Source: Gadus chalcogrammus (Eukaryota; Chordata; Actinopteri; Gadiformes; Gadidae). Taken from it: a stretch of 64,000 nt of DNA. Shown in pieces: positions 35,645 to 46,965 of this stretch. The stretch lies in the NCBI RefSeq assembly GCF_026213295.1, contig NC_079427.1, positions 2,363,719 through 2,427,718 of the forward strand, written 5' to 3'. Position 1 is the first letter of the stretch. Each line of letters starts with the position of its first letter. A program made the position numbers and the translations under genes. The notes beneath the pieces are model-generated. The model saw only the letters and a list, made by a program, of their open reading frames with translations. It had not been told where the DNA came from and ran no database searches.

Positions 35645-35720
35645 ACAGAGTGCTAGAGTGGAGGTAGCGCGTCAGTCTTGAATATCTGCGCGGGGGGTTC
35701 GACTCCCAAGTGACGCGAAT
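35645..35720 (+). other. tRNA-like segment
   Basis: A near A-box TAGAGTGGAGG (35654) and an exact B-box GGTTCGACTCC (35696-35706) lie 42 bases apart, the spacing of a tRNA. The T-arm can pair. The acceptor stem is not convincing, so it may be a tRNA pseudogene or SINE head. Confidence 0.4.
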
Positions 35721-35874
35721 TTATGTGAAGCCTATAAAGTCCTAATTCTCATGCATATGGAATACTTATTCACTAAAGCTTATGGAATTATATTTTTGTG
35801 CTTATTTCGAACTTGAAACCATATTTTCAAGGCCGTGCTGGCACCACATCTATGGGGGTAAAATGCATGATGAT

Positions 35875-35945
35875 AGACCGGCGAATCTGAACCCCGGTCG
35901 CTGGCGTTCGGGTCTTATACTAATCCACTACGCTACAGCCGCTAC
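35875..35945 (-). other. tRNA-like segment, opposite strand
   Basis: On the minus strand TAGCGTAGTGG (A-box-like, 35936) is followed 43 bases later by GGTTCAGATTC (B-box-like, 35893). It faces the segment at 35645 inside the same Harbinger remnant. Confidence 0.4.
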
Positions 35946-36390
35946 CTCTCAGCGGTCGAAAACATGCGATATATTTCTTAAATGGGGTGTATTTAAAGTG
36001 AATTCCCTAAATGATAGAATAAGGCAGGATGGACGTTGCTTATGCATTTTTAAATCATCATCATTCTATTTGGATTAATGGCGAACAATTCTGCATTTGG
36101 CATAGTTATTTTACAGACAATATGCAGAATCTTTTCATTTATACGCATATAGACTGCTTGATCTATCGTAAAGGTGAGAAAAATGACGCAAAAAACGCCC
36201 CTCTCACGTGAACGCGCACTGAACCTAAAGCGGAAAACCTGGTTCAACTAATTGAATCTAAAGTGAGCTTCGTGGTACCATTTAACTCTGATTGCGAGTT
36301 GCGGCTTTGTCGAGCCAGGTTTTCCCAAGAAAGCCTGGGTATGTTCAGCAAGCTTCGTGGTATACCCCCCAGTTCAGGCTCGAAGAGAGT

Positions 36391-36391
<1 letters not shown>

Positions 36392-36455
<64 letters not shown>
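36392..36455. repeat. (CA)n microsatellite
   Basis: About 63 bases of CA. Confidence 0.97.
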
Positions 36456-36456
<1 letters not shown>

Positions 36457-36791
36457 TTTTCACCCAGGCTACTAGTATGTTGCGAGCTGGGGCTCTAATG
36501 TTCCCTCCTGCGGTGTGTTCCTTGTCCGCATCCACTGCCATCCAGTTGCCAAACGCTTCATGCAAACTGGCTTTGATTTTTTGGGGGATTTTCCCATACA
36601 AATGAAGCATTCTGGTGCATTCTGACAAAAAAATAAAGACAAAATAGAACATTTCCTTACAAAGACGAATGGAGCCGGGGAACTAAGTTTTAACTTAATT
36701 TATTTGACTTGTAGAATTCAGCAAGATTAAAAGTGCAAATACATCAATGATAATTGGGAATTATACACAAATTAACATTCTGTCTCTGTCT

Positions 36792-36794
<3 letters not shown>

Positions 36795-36882
<88 letters not shown>
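36795..36882. repeat. (AG)n microsatellite
   Basis: About 88 bases of AG, continued by short AG runs to 36908. Confidence 0.97.
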
Positions 36883-36886
<4 letters not shown>

Positions 36887-36908
36887 AAAGAGGTAGAGAG
36901 AGAGAGAG

Positions 36909-37627
36909 TGCATTTAGACAAATACGATAAAATATCAATATAATATGGGCAACCTTTTATGTGTGGTTGTTCAAGACACACTGAAGGTATTATGCCACCA
37001 TAGGTTTGCAGAGAACTACATACAATATGCACACTGAAGCTGCACACTTGATTCAGGATTCTCATAGATCAGAGACAGTTCCGTCTTGAGCTTTGCCTTG
37101 TTCAGCGTGGGATATGCCTTCACAGTGGCATTCAGAGCATCAGCAGGAAATGAATGACAGTACCTTTCAAACGTATTTCCTTCTACTAAGGTAGCACTCA
37201 CAAGGTGGCCAGTGAAAGAGAACCTCGCTTTGGTGTGAGCCAGGATGGTGTCGCAGACCTCTTCAGACAGCATCTGCTTCGCCTCTTCTGTCAAAGCCGT
37301 CCTTGGTTTGTCTGTTCCTGATGGCTCTTGCAGCTGGTCAGAGTCTCTGAATGCAAACAAACCAATAATGTGTTTGTTAGGCTGTGTACAGTACTGTAGT
37401 CTACGTGATGCACATGTTCACACTTTATCCAGTAAAAAGATGTCAGCATACCAATTTAAAATGGGCAGGAATGCATAATGTTAGTGTTAAACACTTTTTT
37501 ATCTATTGTGTTGGTAACTTCACTCATAAATCTATCTACAGTAAAGTATGCATTTAGACAAATACGATAAAATATCAATATAATATGGGCAACCTTTTAT
37601 GTGTGGTTGTTCAAGACACACTGAAGG
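36909..37627. repeat. Local direct duplication
   Basis: A 78-base block (CATTTAGACAAATACGATAA to CACACTGAAGG) occurs at about 36910-36987 and identically at about 37550-37627. A second pair with ATGGGCAG(G)AATGCATAATG lies at about 37461 and 37649. Confidence 0.85.
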
Positions 37628-37978
37628 CATGAGTATACCCACTTAAAATGGGCAGGGATGCATAATGTTAGTGTTAAACACTGTTTTTTAAGCTATCCAT
37701 TGTGCCTCGCCTAACCAGGATGTCCAGCACAGAGTAAAGCAAGCTAGATTACACCACTGGCTATATATTATAAAAAGAACATATATTATAAAAAAATAAC
37801 AAATACTGTCTCCTTTCATGCATATGTTCTCATGACAAAGCTTTGCTTTGAGAAGGATCAAATAATATAAATGTTATCTTACCTAATGGTCTGCACACTG
37901 CTTGTGAAGCTCTCGAGGGCCCTTTTGATGAAGACTGCATCATGTCCTTCTTCTGGAGCTTCTGGTACAGAATGTCGA
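37016..37978 (-). pseudogene. ZMYM1-like hAT transposase fossil, two exons
   Basis: On the minus strand, exon 37978-37883 codes DILYQKLQKKD and, after a one-base shift, AVFIKRALESFTSSVQTIR up to the donor TTAG|GTAAGA. Exon 37346-37016 follows the acceptor TTTGCATTCAG in matching phase with RDSDQLQEPSGTDKPRTALT. It then reads ARFSFTGHLVSATLV, FERYCHSFPADALNATVKAY and LNKAKLKTELSLIYENPE. These blocks are the region just before the hATC domain of ZMYM1-like proteins. The reading ends at a (CA/AG)-rich border; the C-terminus is missing, although a C-terminal piece of this type lies at 31165. Confidence 0.75.
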
Positions 37979-39030
37979 TGTGCGACCGCTTTTTTTTATT
38001 AATTTTGGTCGTGGAGGTCCTGATTGTTTTAATGCCAATTTCTCTGAATTGGATCGTCGACTAAAAGGAACTTCTTTCAAAGACGCAACGGAATTGCACA
38101 CATTAGCAGCCATGTTGAAATTAGCAAGTGACTTGATCGAAGATATATCCCTTCGCGCCCTTTGCTCAGTTACGTATTACGCAAGCACGTTAAGGCGAGT
38201 CCCAAATCCTCGTTGAAAATGCATTGAAGGTTCATTTTCCGAAAAAAAAAAAAGGTTTTAACATGACAGTCAATGGGAGAATCCTTGGGCGATTTTCCAC
38301 GTCAATGAATTCGCCCAGAGAGGCGGGACCATTTGAAACGCGACTTGAATCTGACGATTCTGATTGGAGAATGACAGATAATATGTTTAGAACACTGAAA
38401 ACTACTTTTGCTGCGATATAATTTGTTGGAAAAAAAATCCTCTTACTCCCAGTTGGTAGTGCGTCGCCCAAATGGCTCCTATACACCATCCGCCCCTGTT
38501 TAAACGGCTGATTCAATAGATGTACTTTGCATGTGCCGTGTTTTCCCGCCGATGTGGCGATGCTGTATGGTTATGCTAAAGAGAGCTTTAAAAAAACATT
38601 TAAACTTCCAGAGAGACTCAGAGAGAGGGAGAAGGAGAGAGACACAGAGAGAGATAGACACAGAGAGATCTCTCCTTCAAGAAAGAAGAGTTGAGTAAGA
38701 AATGGTTAGATTACACATTCATTTACCACGACTGGTACAGCCATGGAGAAGATATGGCTTATGTTTGTATTTTTTGCCTTATTTGTTAATAATTTATTGT
38801 CTTTAATTTATAATAATTAATCATAACTATATATTGTTTTATCTAAATGGGATTGATGTCTATTCAGTAGATAAGGCTATATTATGCTCTTATTTTGTTA
38901 ACTAGAAATGTGGCACCTGTCGGCGTCTCTGCATTGTTATTAAGTGTTCGGAGCAGGCTGTGAGCAACCATTTTTCTGACCGTAGCTTAACGTAGCTAAA
39001 CGTAGCTAAACGTAATTTAGGCACAAGTCA
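37979..39030. other. Non-coding
   Basis: A short plus-strand frame at 37980-38216 has no resemblance I can name. AG-rich low-complexity sequence lies at 38600-38690. The last part before 39031 may belong to the BEL LTR. Confidence 0.35.
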
Positions 39031-39214
39031 CTTACTTTTTCCTGTCAATTAGTTTGAGGTGACAGACCGGATACCCAGGATTTTAATTGGAAAAGTCTGC
39101 TATTTGTTCAATGTGGATTATGTTTTGGGAATAAATCGTCACACGGCCTCGTTTCCTTCTTAGATTTACTTGGAGTTTATTGTCTTACGAAAAGCACGAG
39201 TACAGAAACTTTAC
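39031..39214 (+). repeat. BEL left LTR, shared part
   Basis: Similar to 48415-48613: shared ATTAGTTTGAGGTGACAGAC, TTGTTCAATGTGGATTATG, and GAGTACAGAAACTTTAC. The right copy has about 15 extra bases around GGCATCGCCC-like sequence. The LTR may extend left to about 38915. Confidence 0.75.
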
Positions 39215-39369
39215 GTCCTGCTAGAGTAGCAAATAAGTTGCCACTACATGATTCAGAAAATTGCTCCGCAAGTCAAAGGATTATCAAGCTAACCGCGACG
39301 CACAAGTAGGATTTGGTGCACGCGGCTGGGATACAATACGGGATTCAACACAGCGTAAGCTTACTCACA

Positions 39370-39410
39370 GCTTACGTTCCATATGTCTTTTGGACATATG
39401 GAACGTAAGC
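39370..39410. repeat. Perfect hairpin in the BEL leader
   Basis: The 18-base arm GCTTACGTTCCATATGTC and its exact reverse complement are separated by TTTTG. It lies 156 bases after the shared LTR end, where primer-binding or packaging signals would sit. Confidence 0.85.
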
Positions 39411-39556
39411 ATCACTTGTATTTAAGGGAGCGCATGTGCTTGCTAGTAGAAGGGGAAATAGTCTGAATATGTCAGCTAAGTGATTGAATAGCTATTGGAG
39501 CAACTTCAAGCCTAAGAATTAATTGCATTAAAGAGTTTGTGGCAAAGCAATTAATA

Positions 39557-41950
39557 TGGAGCCAATTTAAACTAAGAGGGTATCAAAACCAACTGTAAAA
39601 GCGTTTGAAAAGAAGCTAAACAGCTTAAAGGAACAAGGAAAGCTAAGTTGACCAATCTTACTAAAAAGATGAAGGAACTTGATGCTCTGATAGAGGATGA
39701 TGGCAATTTAAAAAAAGTGAGTGACAATAGCAGCTGACTTCACAGACATGTATATTGAGTTCTGTTCTGGACACCGTGTGTTTTTATGTTCGCTAAATCC
39801 CCTAGTGGTGTTCGATGATAGTGCAGCCTGCTGTAAACAGGAAGTAGCCATTTTGAAGTGTCAGTCTACATGCGGCAGTCAAGCGATGACTCCCAGCTCC
39901 ACATTCTTGTGCCATCATTCGATCTGATAGCTGTTTCACGCATTGTCTGTAAGTTAATGTTTAAGTTGGAAGTATATTGACCTAGAAAAACCCTTTATTT
40001 CCACTTTTTAGCGAGAATTATGTTAATTTCTCAAAACCTTTATTTTGTACATCTACATGCTATGTTATACCTCATGCATACCCGTTAGCATCATTAGGCT
40101 TTTTGCTAGCCTCTTAATTCATGTTCATTTGTTCGCATGTTCACTTGTTGTTAGCATAGCCTCCATTTTTGTGTCCTTTTCATACTTCTTCGGAACTGTA
40201 ACGCCAACATTTCTTTTTATTCTTGTGTTACAGTTTTACAATCTACGAGCTTCACTAAAAACTCTCTATACAGAATCCCGTTCTCCTTGAGTTATTGAAG
40301 TTTAACTGACTGGATAGCTGGATGTTCATCTAGTGAGAACAGTACAAGTTCTGTGACGCAAATTATGCAGTTAAAAACTATTTGAATGAGTGACAGACAC
40401 AGTGGTATGAGCCAGAAGCCATTTACTTGAAGAATTTTGTGGGGAAAGTGGAAAGTTGGCTGGAAAGAGTGAAAGATCAAGACAATGAGGCTAAGAGAGT
40501 TGATGCTGAAATCGAGCCTGAAGACAGTGCCTCAGTACCATCAAGCAGGAAAAAGCAAGCAAGTCGATCTGTTTCGCTTGTGTCTTCTACAGCATCTTCT
40601 ACCAGGCTTAAAGTGAAAGCTGAACGGGCAGCTCTGTTAGCATGTGCGGAGTCACTAAAGCAGTTGCAGCAATTTGAGAGCGAAGAGGCTCTGCTTAAAG
40701 CAAGAAAACAGGAGTTTGAGTTGAGGGCAGCCATCGCTGCTGCAAATGCAAAACCGGAGGTGCTAACTGTAAACGGGCCACCTCATAACACTTCTGCTGA
40801 ACCTGAAGACGGTATGGCTGCCTACTTTAATGCTGCAGGGCATGGTAGTGAGGGCGGCTTCAGAGCCCTGCAGTCAGACTGTGGAGATTCTCATGTAATG
40901 AGTGCATCAGATGCTGCCCAGAGAACAAGGCTTCCAATTGATGCACTAAAAAGTAGCAGACTCCATCAACCAAATGCTAACGTCAGCTACCAGCCCAGCA
41001 CAGGACAGGGCAGGTCAACCAATATTCAAGATTTGCAACAAATAAAATTACAGAGCTTTTGGTGAAGCTACAAAAAGTGTCCACTCTCCCACGGATGGAT
41101 ATCCCAGTTTTTGATGGAGATCCCTTGGAATTTGGTTTTTTTCATTAAAGTGTTTGAGCATGGGATAGACGATAGGACAGACAGCCACAGGGATAGGCTG
41201 TATTTTCTTCAGCAGTCCACCCATGGCAGACCAAAGGTGCTAGTGTGCAGCTGTTCACATATGCATCCTGACAGAGGCTATGTAGAAGCCAAGAAGCTTT
41301 TGAACAAACACTTTGGTAATGAGTATACTATCGCCTCTGCCTACATCGAAAAAGCACTGAAATGGCCTGTAATTAGGTCAGATGATGGAGAAGCACTCAC
41401 AGAGTTTGCCATGTTCCTCATCGGTTGCATCAATACAGTTAACAGCATGTAGTACATTGAAGAAATGGATAGCCCTACTAATGTAATGTTGATTGTCATT
41501 TCTAAGCTTCCCTTCAAGTTAAGAGAAAGTCGGAGGGGAGTTGCTTGTGACATGCAGGAAAGGACAAGTTTGAGAGCCAGGTTCACTGACTTTCGCAGCT
41601 TTGTGTGGACAAGCAGGCAAGAAACGCTTCACACCCTTTATTTGGCAATTTACAAGAGCCCATGTCATCAAGCCACGGAAACAAACTAAAATCAGGAGAA
41701 AAAAGGTCCTCCAAGATTCGAGGAAAGGAAAGACCCTTTTGCAACAGATGTAACCCCTGTTCCAAGGCACACAGAGCAAGGAAATAAGGATAAGGAAAAT
41801 ACTGCTTCCAAAACTGGGAAACAATGTATTTTTTGTCACAAAGCTGGACACTTGGATTTTTGCAAGCTCATCAAACAGAAGCCTCACAAGGAAAAGATGG
41901 ATTTCCTTAAATCCAAAGGTGTGTGCTTTGGATGCCTTTCACACGGTCAC
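39557..41950 (+). pseudogene. BEL gag, fragmented
   Basis: Coding starts near 39557 with Lys-rich sequence containing early stops. Foreign or intron-like DNA occupies about 39717-40270. A long open stretch, 40427-41065, begins MKNFVGKVESWLERVKDQ and is rich in charged coiled-coil sequence, with an ALLKARKQEFELRAAIAAAN helix. After further shifts a CX2CX4HX3C zinc knuckle (CIFCHKAGHLDFC, about 41824) appears. The second knuckle is cut at 41951 by the TTAA element. Confidence 0.75.
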
Positions 41951-42189
41951 TTAAAGGAGCATTTCACCGGTGCAGACATGAATATGTATTGAAATTGGGT
42001 CCTATATGTAGTCGAATAATAAAATAAAATTCTAATTTGGTGCCGTCTTGACCGAGAAAAGGCAGAAAGTGACTTTTTGGCGCTTGTGGATTGAAGACAA
42101 CAACTCCCACCATGCACAGCTTCGCTGGCGGCCACTCCCGCTGATCATCTCCGCCTATTGGACACCTCCTTGTTCCATCTACTAATGGA

Positions 42190-42694
42190 ACAAATCAGCG
42201 TGGAGCTTGAACCGACGTCACTAGAGTAGTGACGCTTTCACAGAAGCATACGGCCGACATCTTTCCTTATTCTGGGTGGAGATAGTAACATAGTTACGAC
42301 ATTAAATGCGTTTATGTAAACATTTTTAGCGAGAAATGTGCATTTTAATTTCATAATGTTCGCTCGTTGAATTTGAAGGATGTTTGGTTTGATAGTTATG
42401 ACGAAGAGGGAACGCTCCATTCACTTGCATGGACAGCGTCTCTGGTTGCTAAGCAACCTCAACGTCTTGGCGGACTATATTATTGTTATTTATATCCGAG
42501 ATTATTTAATCTAACCCGATCTAAACTCTATCATGCACCCAAACATGGCGGCGTTTGGGTTTCCTACCTTGGACTCCTAAATCCAGCGCAGCCACAGGCG
42601 CCTTGGCGCGTTGAACCAATTTTTGTGACACACAATGATCAAGCGACAAGTTAGGCACGTTACACGCGTTTGGTGTGGCCGTAGCCCGTGTCCA
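42190..42694 (-). repeat. MITE copy, reverse, same family as 44.1 kb
   Basis: The end at 42694 reads, reversed, GCTACGGCCACACC. It then follows the 44.1 kb copy through CTTGATCATTGTGTGTCAC-like sequence and the GAACGCTCCATTCACTTGCA block. The other end has diverged. Confidence 0.7.
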
Positions 42695-42744
42695 CCAAAA
42701 GCGTTTTTTTATGCGGTTTCACCCAAAAAATCGTCTTCGTGTGG

Positions 42745-43372
42745 ACGGGGCCAAGAAGGCGAATACACGTCACCAAGACGGGGAGACAGCGCCAGGCGAT
42801 TTACGCCACTATCTGCCAATGGATCGTGGATGCCTGGGCTGATATAACAGTCTCCACTGTGGTCCAAGCTTTCACGAAGGCAGGAATAATCACTGAACTG
42901 CCAGGCAACAACAGCGACAATGACTCGGATAATGACGAGAGGAATCCGGGCATGTTGGATGCCGTAGGCCTAATCGCCCAACTGTTCAATTCGCACACAC
43001 AAGAATTCGAGGAATTCGTAGACGGGGAATGAACTGAAAAGGTGAGCTTATTGTTAAGAGATATTGATCAGATATTGTTAATATGCACATTAACGTTTGA
43101 ACATCGTTACCATGGGAGTGACCGGAGTTGTCAGAACGCTTAATAAAGTTTGACTTTATCTGACTGTTTTGTTGACATTCTCTATAGCACAGCTCGGTCT
43201 TGTCGATGTCGATGCATAACGCAACCCCAGTCAAACGTTTGACTGCAGTATCTTCTATTCTATGCGCCTAATAATCCGGTGCGCCCTATATATGAAAACA
43301 GTTCTAAAATAGGCCATTCATTAAAGGTGCGCCTTATAATCCGGTGTGCCTTATAGTACGGAAAATACGGTA
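42745..43372 (+). pseudogene. Pogo-like transposase, C-terminal fragment and 3' end
   Basis: After a shift the plus frame reads TGRQRQAIYATICQWIVDAW, then STVVQAFTKAGIITELPGN, an acidic NNSDNDSDNDERNPGM and LIAQLFNSHTQEFEEF, with a stop at 43032. This is the C-terminal tail common in fish pogo/Tigger-type DDE transposases. About 200 bases on, repeated GCGCCTTATAATCCGGTG motifs and AAAATACGGTA resemble the terminus of that family. The catalytic core is absent. Confidence 0.65.
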
Positions 43373-43815
43373 GTCCTCGTTTGTATTTCTTTCGAAATGG
43401 TGAACTTTTGCATGGAGCCATCTTCTATGTCAGATCCAGTACCCTCCGCCAATGTACTTCAGTTTTATCAACAGCCTCTGTTATCTTAGCTTCAGACGCT
43501 GTGGATGTTAGTTTCTGCTGGTGAAGTCCCACCCACTGGCACTGCTCTAATAGGTCTGTAGCGTCAGTGGGTCCCACCCCCTAGAGGGGGGTGGGACTTT
43601 GTGGTTGTAGTCTTACGAGAATCATCTCCTCTTACACTTCCTGTTTTCTTGTACGCAAAAATCGTCATATTGCGTCATTAAAAACAGGAAGTGTTGGAGA
43701 TCGATACGGATCTCTCCAGTCTCTCCAGAAAATAAGGGAATGATGCTAGACCATTCAAAAATATGCGGGGGGTTCTAAAAATACAAAGCTTATGTGAAAT
43801 GGGTGAAGTTTCCCT

Positions 43816-44092
43816 TTAAGCAAAGGCTGTCAACAAAGACTTACCTGTCAATCATGTTCTCAGAAATACCCCACCATTCTGCACTTCAACAAAGGTGAGT
43901 CAGCAGCTCCCTCTGCTGGCGAAAGCATGCAGGCCAAGTCATCAGTCTCAAATTCCTCCCCAACAACAGATAGTGAAATTTGTGGTTGCACTGGGGCCGG
44001 GGAATTGGCCTGGTCACAGTCAATCGTTCCATTGAAAGTCAGACGATTGAGGAGCAACAAAACAGTTGAGTCATACGCATTCTTATGCTACG
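43816..44092 (+). pseudogene. BEL gag-protease junction, before the MITE
   Basis: Open coding includes MQAKSSVSNSSPTTDSEICG, a Pro/Ser linker, and SIVPLKVRRLRSNKTVESYA with FL, where the MITE enters. The KTVESYAFL strand precedes the catalytic aspartate of the BEL A17-type protease. Confidence 0.7.
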
Positions 44093-44703
44093 GCCACACT
44101 GCACGCGTTACTCGCGTTAAAAAACGTGCATAACTTGTGCGTCACAAAAATGGTTCAACGCGCCTAAGCAGCCACCATCGCTGCGCTGGATTTAGGAGAC
44201 CGAGGTAGGAAACCCATACTCCGCCGTGTTTGGGTGCATGATAAAGTGTTTCCAGAATTCGTAGTGTTGATCAGCGGAGAAATAGTCCGCCAAAGGCCTT
44301 GAGGTTGCTTAGCAACCAAAGACGCTGCCCATGCAAGTGAATGGAGCGTTCCCTCTTCGTCATAACTATCAAACCAAACATCCTTCACATTCACAGAGCA
44401 TATTTCTCGCTAAAAATGTTTACATAAACGCTTTTAATGGCGTAACTATGTTACTATTTCCACCCAGAATAAAGAGTAAGATGTCCGCCATGTGCTTCTA
44501 TGCAAGCGTCTCTGCCAGTGACGTCGGGTCAAGCTCCACGCTGATTGGCTATCGAGGCTAAGCGTCACGCGTAGGCGCGTCAAAAGTTCAAATTTTTGAA
44601 CCGCTTTAACACGTGTAACGCGTCTACGCGCCTACACCAATGGTTCCCTATGCAAAAATGCAGATTTTTCAACGCCTACGCGCGTGCAGTGTGGCCGTAC
44701 CTT
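44093..44703. mobile_element. Harbinger-like MITE in the BEL protease motif
   Basis: Ends GCTACGGCCACACTGCACGC and, reversed, GGTACGGCCACACTGCACGC. TTA stands on both sides, the three-base target of PIF/Harbinger. Left coding ends ...FL and right coding begins LDPGS, so the insertion falls at the codon before the catalytic Asp. Its 610 bases carry no protein. Confidence 0.8.
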
Positions 44704-46965
44704 TAGACCCAGGCAGTACTGGAACTTAGTGGAGTTAATGAGGGACATAAAGTTAACAGGAAAAAAGGCTAATATTTTGCTCCGCACCATGGAAAGAGAG
44801 GGGTACACATACTGGGGCTTGAGGTCAGTGGTTTGGATGAGCACAACTTTTTGAAGCTTCCACAAGTCTTCTCATAAGCAGAGATTCCTGTAAAAAAAAT
44901 AGAATTCCATTCCCAAAAGTGGCCTCATTTGAGGGAGGTTTTGCTCAAGCAAATTGACAAAGATACTGGTTTGTTAATAGGAACAAACTTACCGAATACG
45001 CTTGAGCCTTGGAAGGTTATTAACAGTGAGGGTGGCGGCCCTTATGCCGTAAAAACTGTTTTAGGCTGGACAATCAATGGGCCTTTGATGAGAGGAGGAA
45101 ATGGCAGCAAAGATGACACTGAGTGGCCACAGGTAACAGTAAACAGGATCTCAGTGGAAAAGCTGGAAGAGCTCACTCAGCAGCAAATAAAGTTTGACTT
45201 CCCTGAGCATCAGATGACTGAGAAGTTGGAAATGTCTAGCGAGGACCGACAGTTCATAGACTCTGTATCACAATCAGTGAAGCTGAGCGAAGGCCATTAC
45301 AGCATCAGTCTTCCCTTCAATAAAAAGGACATGACTTTCCCAAACAGCCGTGCTGTTGCAATGCAGAGGGTGGAAAGCCTAAAATGGAAATTATCGAGAA
45401 ATCAGGAGTTTCATCATGATTACACAAAGTTCATGGGAGAAACTGTACATTCTGTACATACCACATCATGGGGTCTACCACCCAACAAAGCACAAGTTAA
45501 TGGTGGTGTATCAAGGTACATCCTTAAACTCTCAGCTGTTGCAAGGGCTAGACCTTACTAGTTCCCTCATTGGTGTGCTGACAAGATTCAGGCAAGAGTC
45601 AGTCGCCTTCATGTCTGATATTGAAGGCATGTTTTGTCAGGTCAGGGTTCCGGTTGAAGAGACTCATATGCTGAGGTTTTTGTGGTGGCCTCAAGGAGGC
45701 CTCAGTCAGGAGCTGAAAGAATACCAGATGGTCGTTCACTTATTCGGCGCAACCTCATCACCCAGCTGTGCAAGTTTTGCACTACGAAAGTGTGCTGAGG
45801 ACTACCAGGCAGCATTCAGCTCAGTTGCAAATAAAATGCTGTATTAAGGAACTTTTACGTTGCCTACTGCCTTAAGTCGGTTGGCTGCGAGAAACAGGCA
45901 GTTGCCCTCATTCAGGAGCTCCGACATCTATGTGCTGCTGGAGGTTTTCGTCTCACAATGTGGATTTCCAACAGCAGAACAGTGCTTGCTTCTGTGCATG
46001 AGGACGACAGGGTCAAAGAGCTTGACTTGGAAATGGATTGCCTCCCTATCGAAAGAGCTCTAGGGGTTCAGTGGTGCGTGGAGACGGACATGCTAAAGTT
46101 TTGAGTTTCAATTCAGAACAAACCACTGACAAGGAGAGGAGGGCTTTCAATGGTGAGAACTATTTATGATCCACTTGGGATTTTGGCTCCACTCATCCTT
46201 CCAGGGAAGCAGATTCTGCAGAAGCTATGCAGAACCAAACATGCATGGGACGACAGCATGCCACAGGCTCTGGCTCTACAGTGGCATCAGTGGGTGACAA
46301 GCTTAAATCATCTGCCCAGTTTCGAGGTGAATAGATGTGTTAAGCCGATGTGTTAAGTTCGGTAAGACAGCTTCAGCTCAACTCCATCACTTTGCTTACG
46401 CGAGCGAGAAAGGGTATGGCACAGTCACATACATAAAAAAATCACCAGAACCAGACACACAGCGCCTTCATCATTGGCAAAGCCAGGGTTACGCTGTTGA
46501 AACCAGTGACTATACCGCGACTTGAGCTTACTGCTGCGTCTATGGTGGCTAAGATGGATATAATGCTGTGAGCAGAATTGGATCAGAGTCTGAAGGACTC
46601 TGTCTTTTGGATAGACAGCACGCTGGTCATTCAGTATCTCAAAAGTGAGACCGCACAATCATTGTCAATCGGGTTGTGGCAATCAGAGAAAGGTCAAAGG
46701 GTTCCCAGTGGAGATACGTGAAAACTTCAGATAACCCTGCGGACTATGCTTCCAGAGGGCTTACTGTGGATGCCTTTCTAAGGGCAAAAACTTGGCTCAT
46801 GGGTCCAGACTTCATAACAAAACTGGAGTCTGAGTGGCCTGAAATGCCACACAGCATATGTCGGCCTCTCAACAATGACCTAGAGGTCAAAGAAGCTTCA
46901 GTATATGCACTTAGTGCCGAGCAAAGCACAAACGCCACTCTCCAACTCATTCATCACTACTCAAG
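44704..46965 (+). pseudogene. BEL protease end, reverse transcriptase and RNase H, inactive
   Basis: LDPGSTGT (protease active site) is followed at once by stops. An open stretch 44929-45561 holds the A17-to-RT linker (PYAVKTVLGWTINGPLM). RT blocks [12 protein letters not shown] and [19 protein letters not shown] follow in another frame. At the catalytic box (45856-45867) the sequence is Y-V-A-Y in place of YVDD, so both aspartates are gone. IYDPLGILAPLILPGK and the RNase H block VFWIDSTLVIQYLKSE follow with several frame changes. Confidence 0.8.

Larger units (their letters stand above)
35153..36366 (+). mobile_element. Harbinger element, decayed
   Basis: The left end CCCTGTACCACGAAGCTCGC and the reversed right end TATACCACGAAGCTTGC are inverted repeats. 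Internal GTACCACGAA copies lie near both ends. A HARBI1-like N-terminal frame starts at 35376. A related left end opens another copy at 63471. Confidence 0.75.
41955..43815. mobile_element. TTAA-target DNA element inserted in BEL gag
   Basis: TTAA lies on both sides (41951-41954 and 43816-43819). The ends AGGAGCATTTCACCGG and, reversed, AGGGAAACTTCACCC are imperfect inverted repeats. BEL coding on each side is in one frame once a single TTAA is counted. TTAA targeting points to the piggyBac or Kolobok type. The interior holds a MITE copy and a pogo-like fragment; no piggyBac transposase is seen. Confidence 0.75.

Noticed and set aside
37980..38216. A 78-codon plus-strand open frame with protein-like composition
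   Set aside because: No splice context, no recognisable family, and it overlaps the start of the ZMYM1-like fossil on the other strand.
39717..40235. An intron within BEL gag (GTGAGT to TTACAG)
   Set aside because: The signals are present, but coding does not clearly join across them and BEL elements normally lack introns; foreign insertion is as likely.
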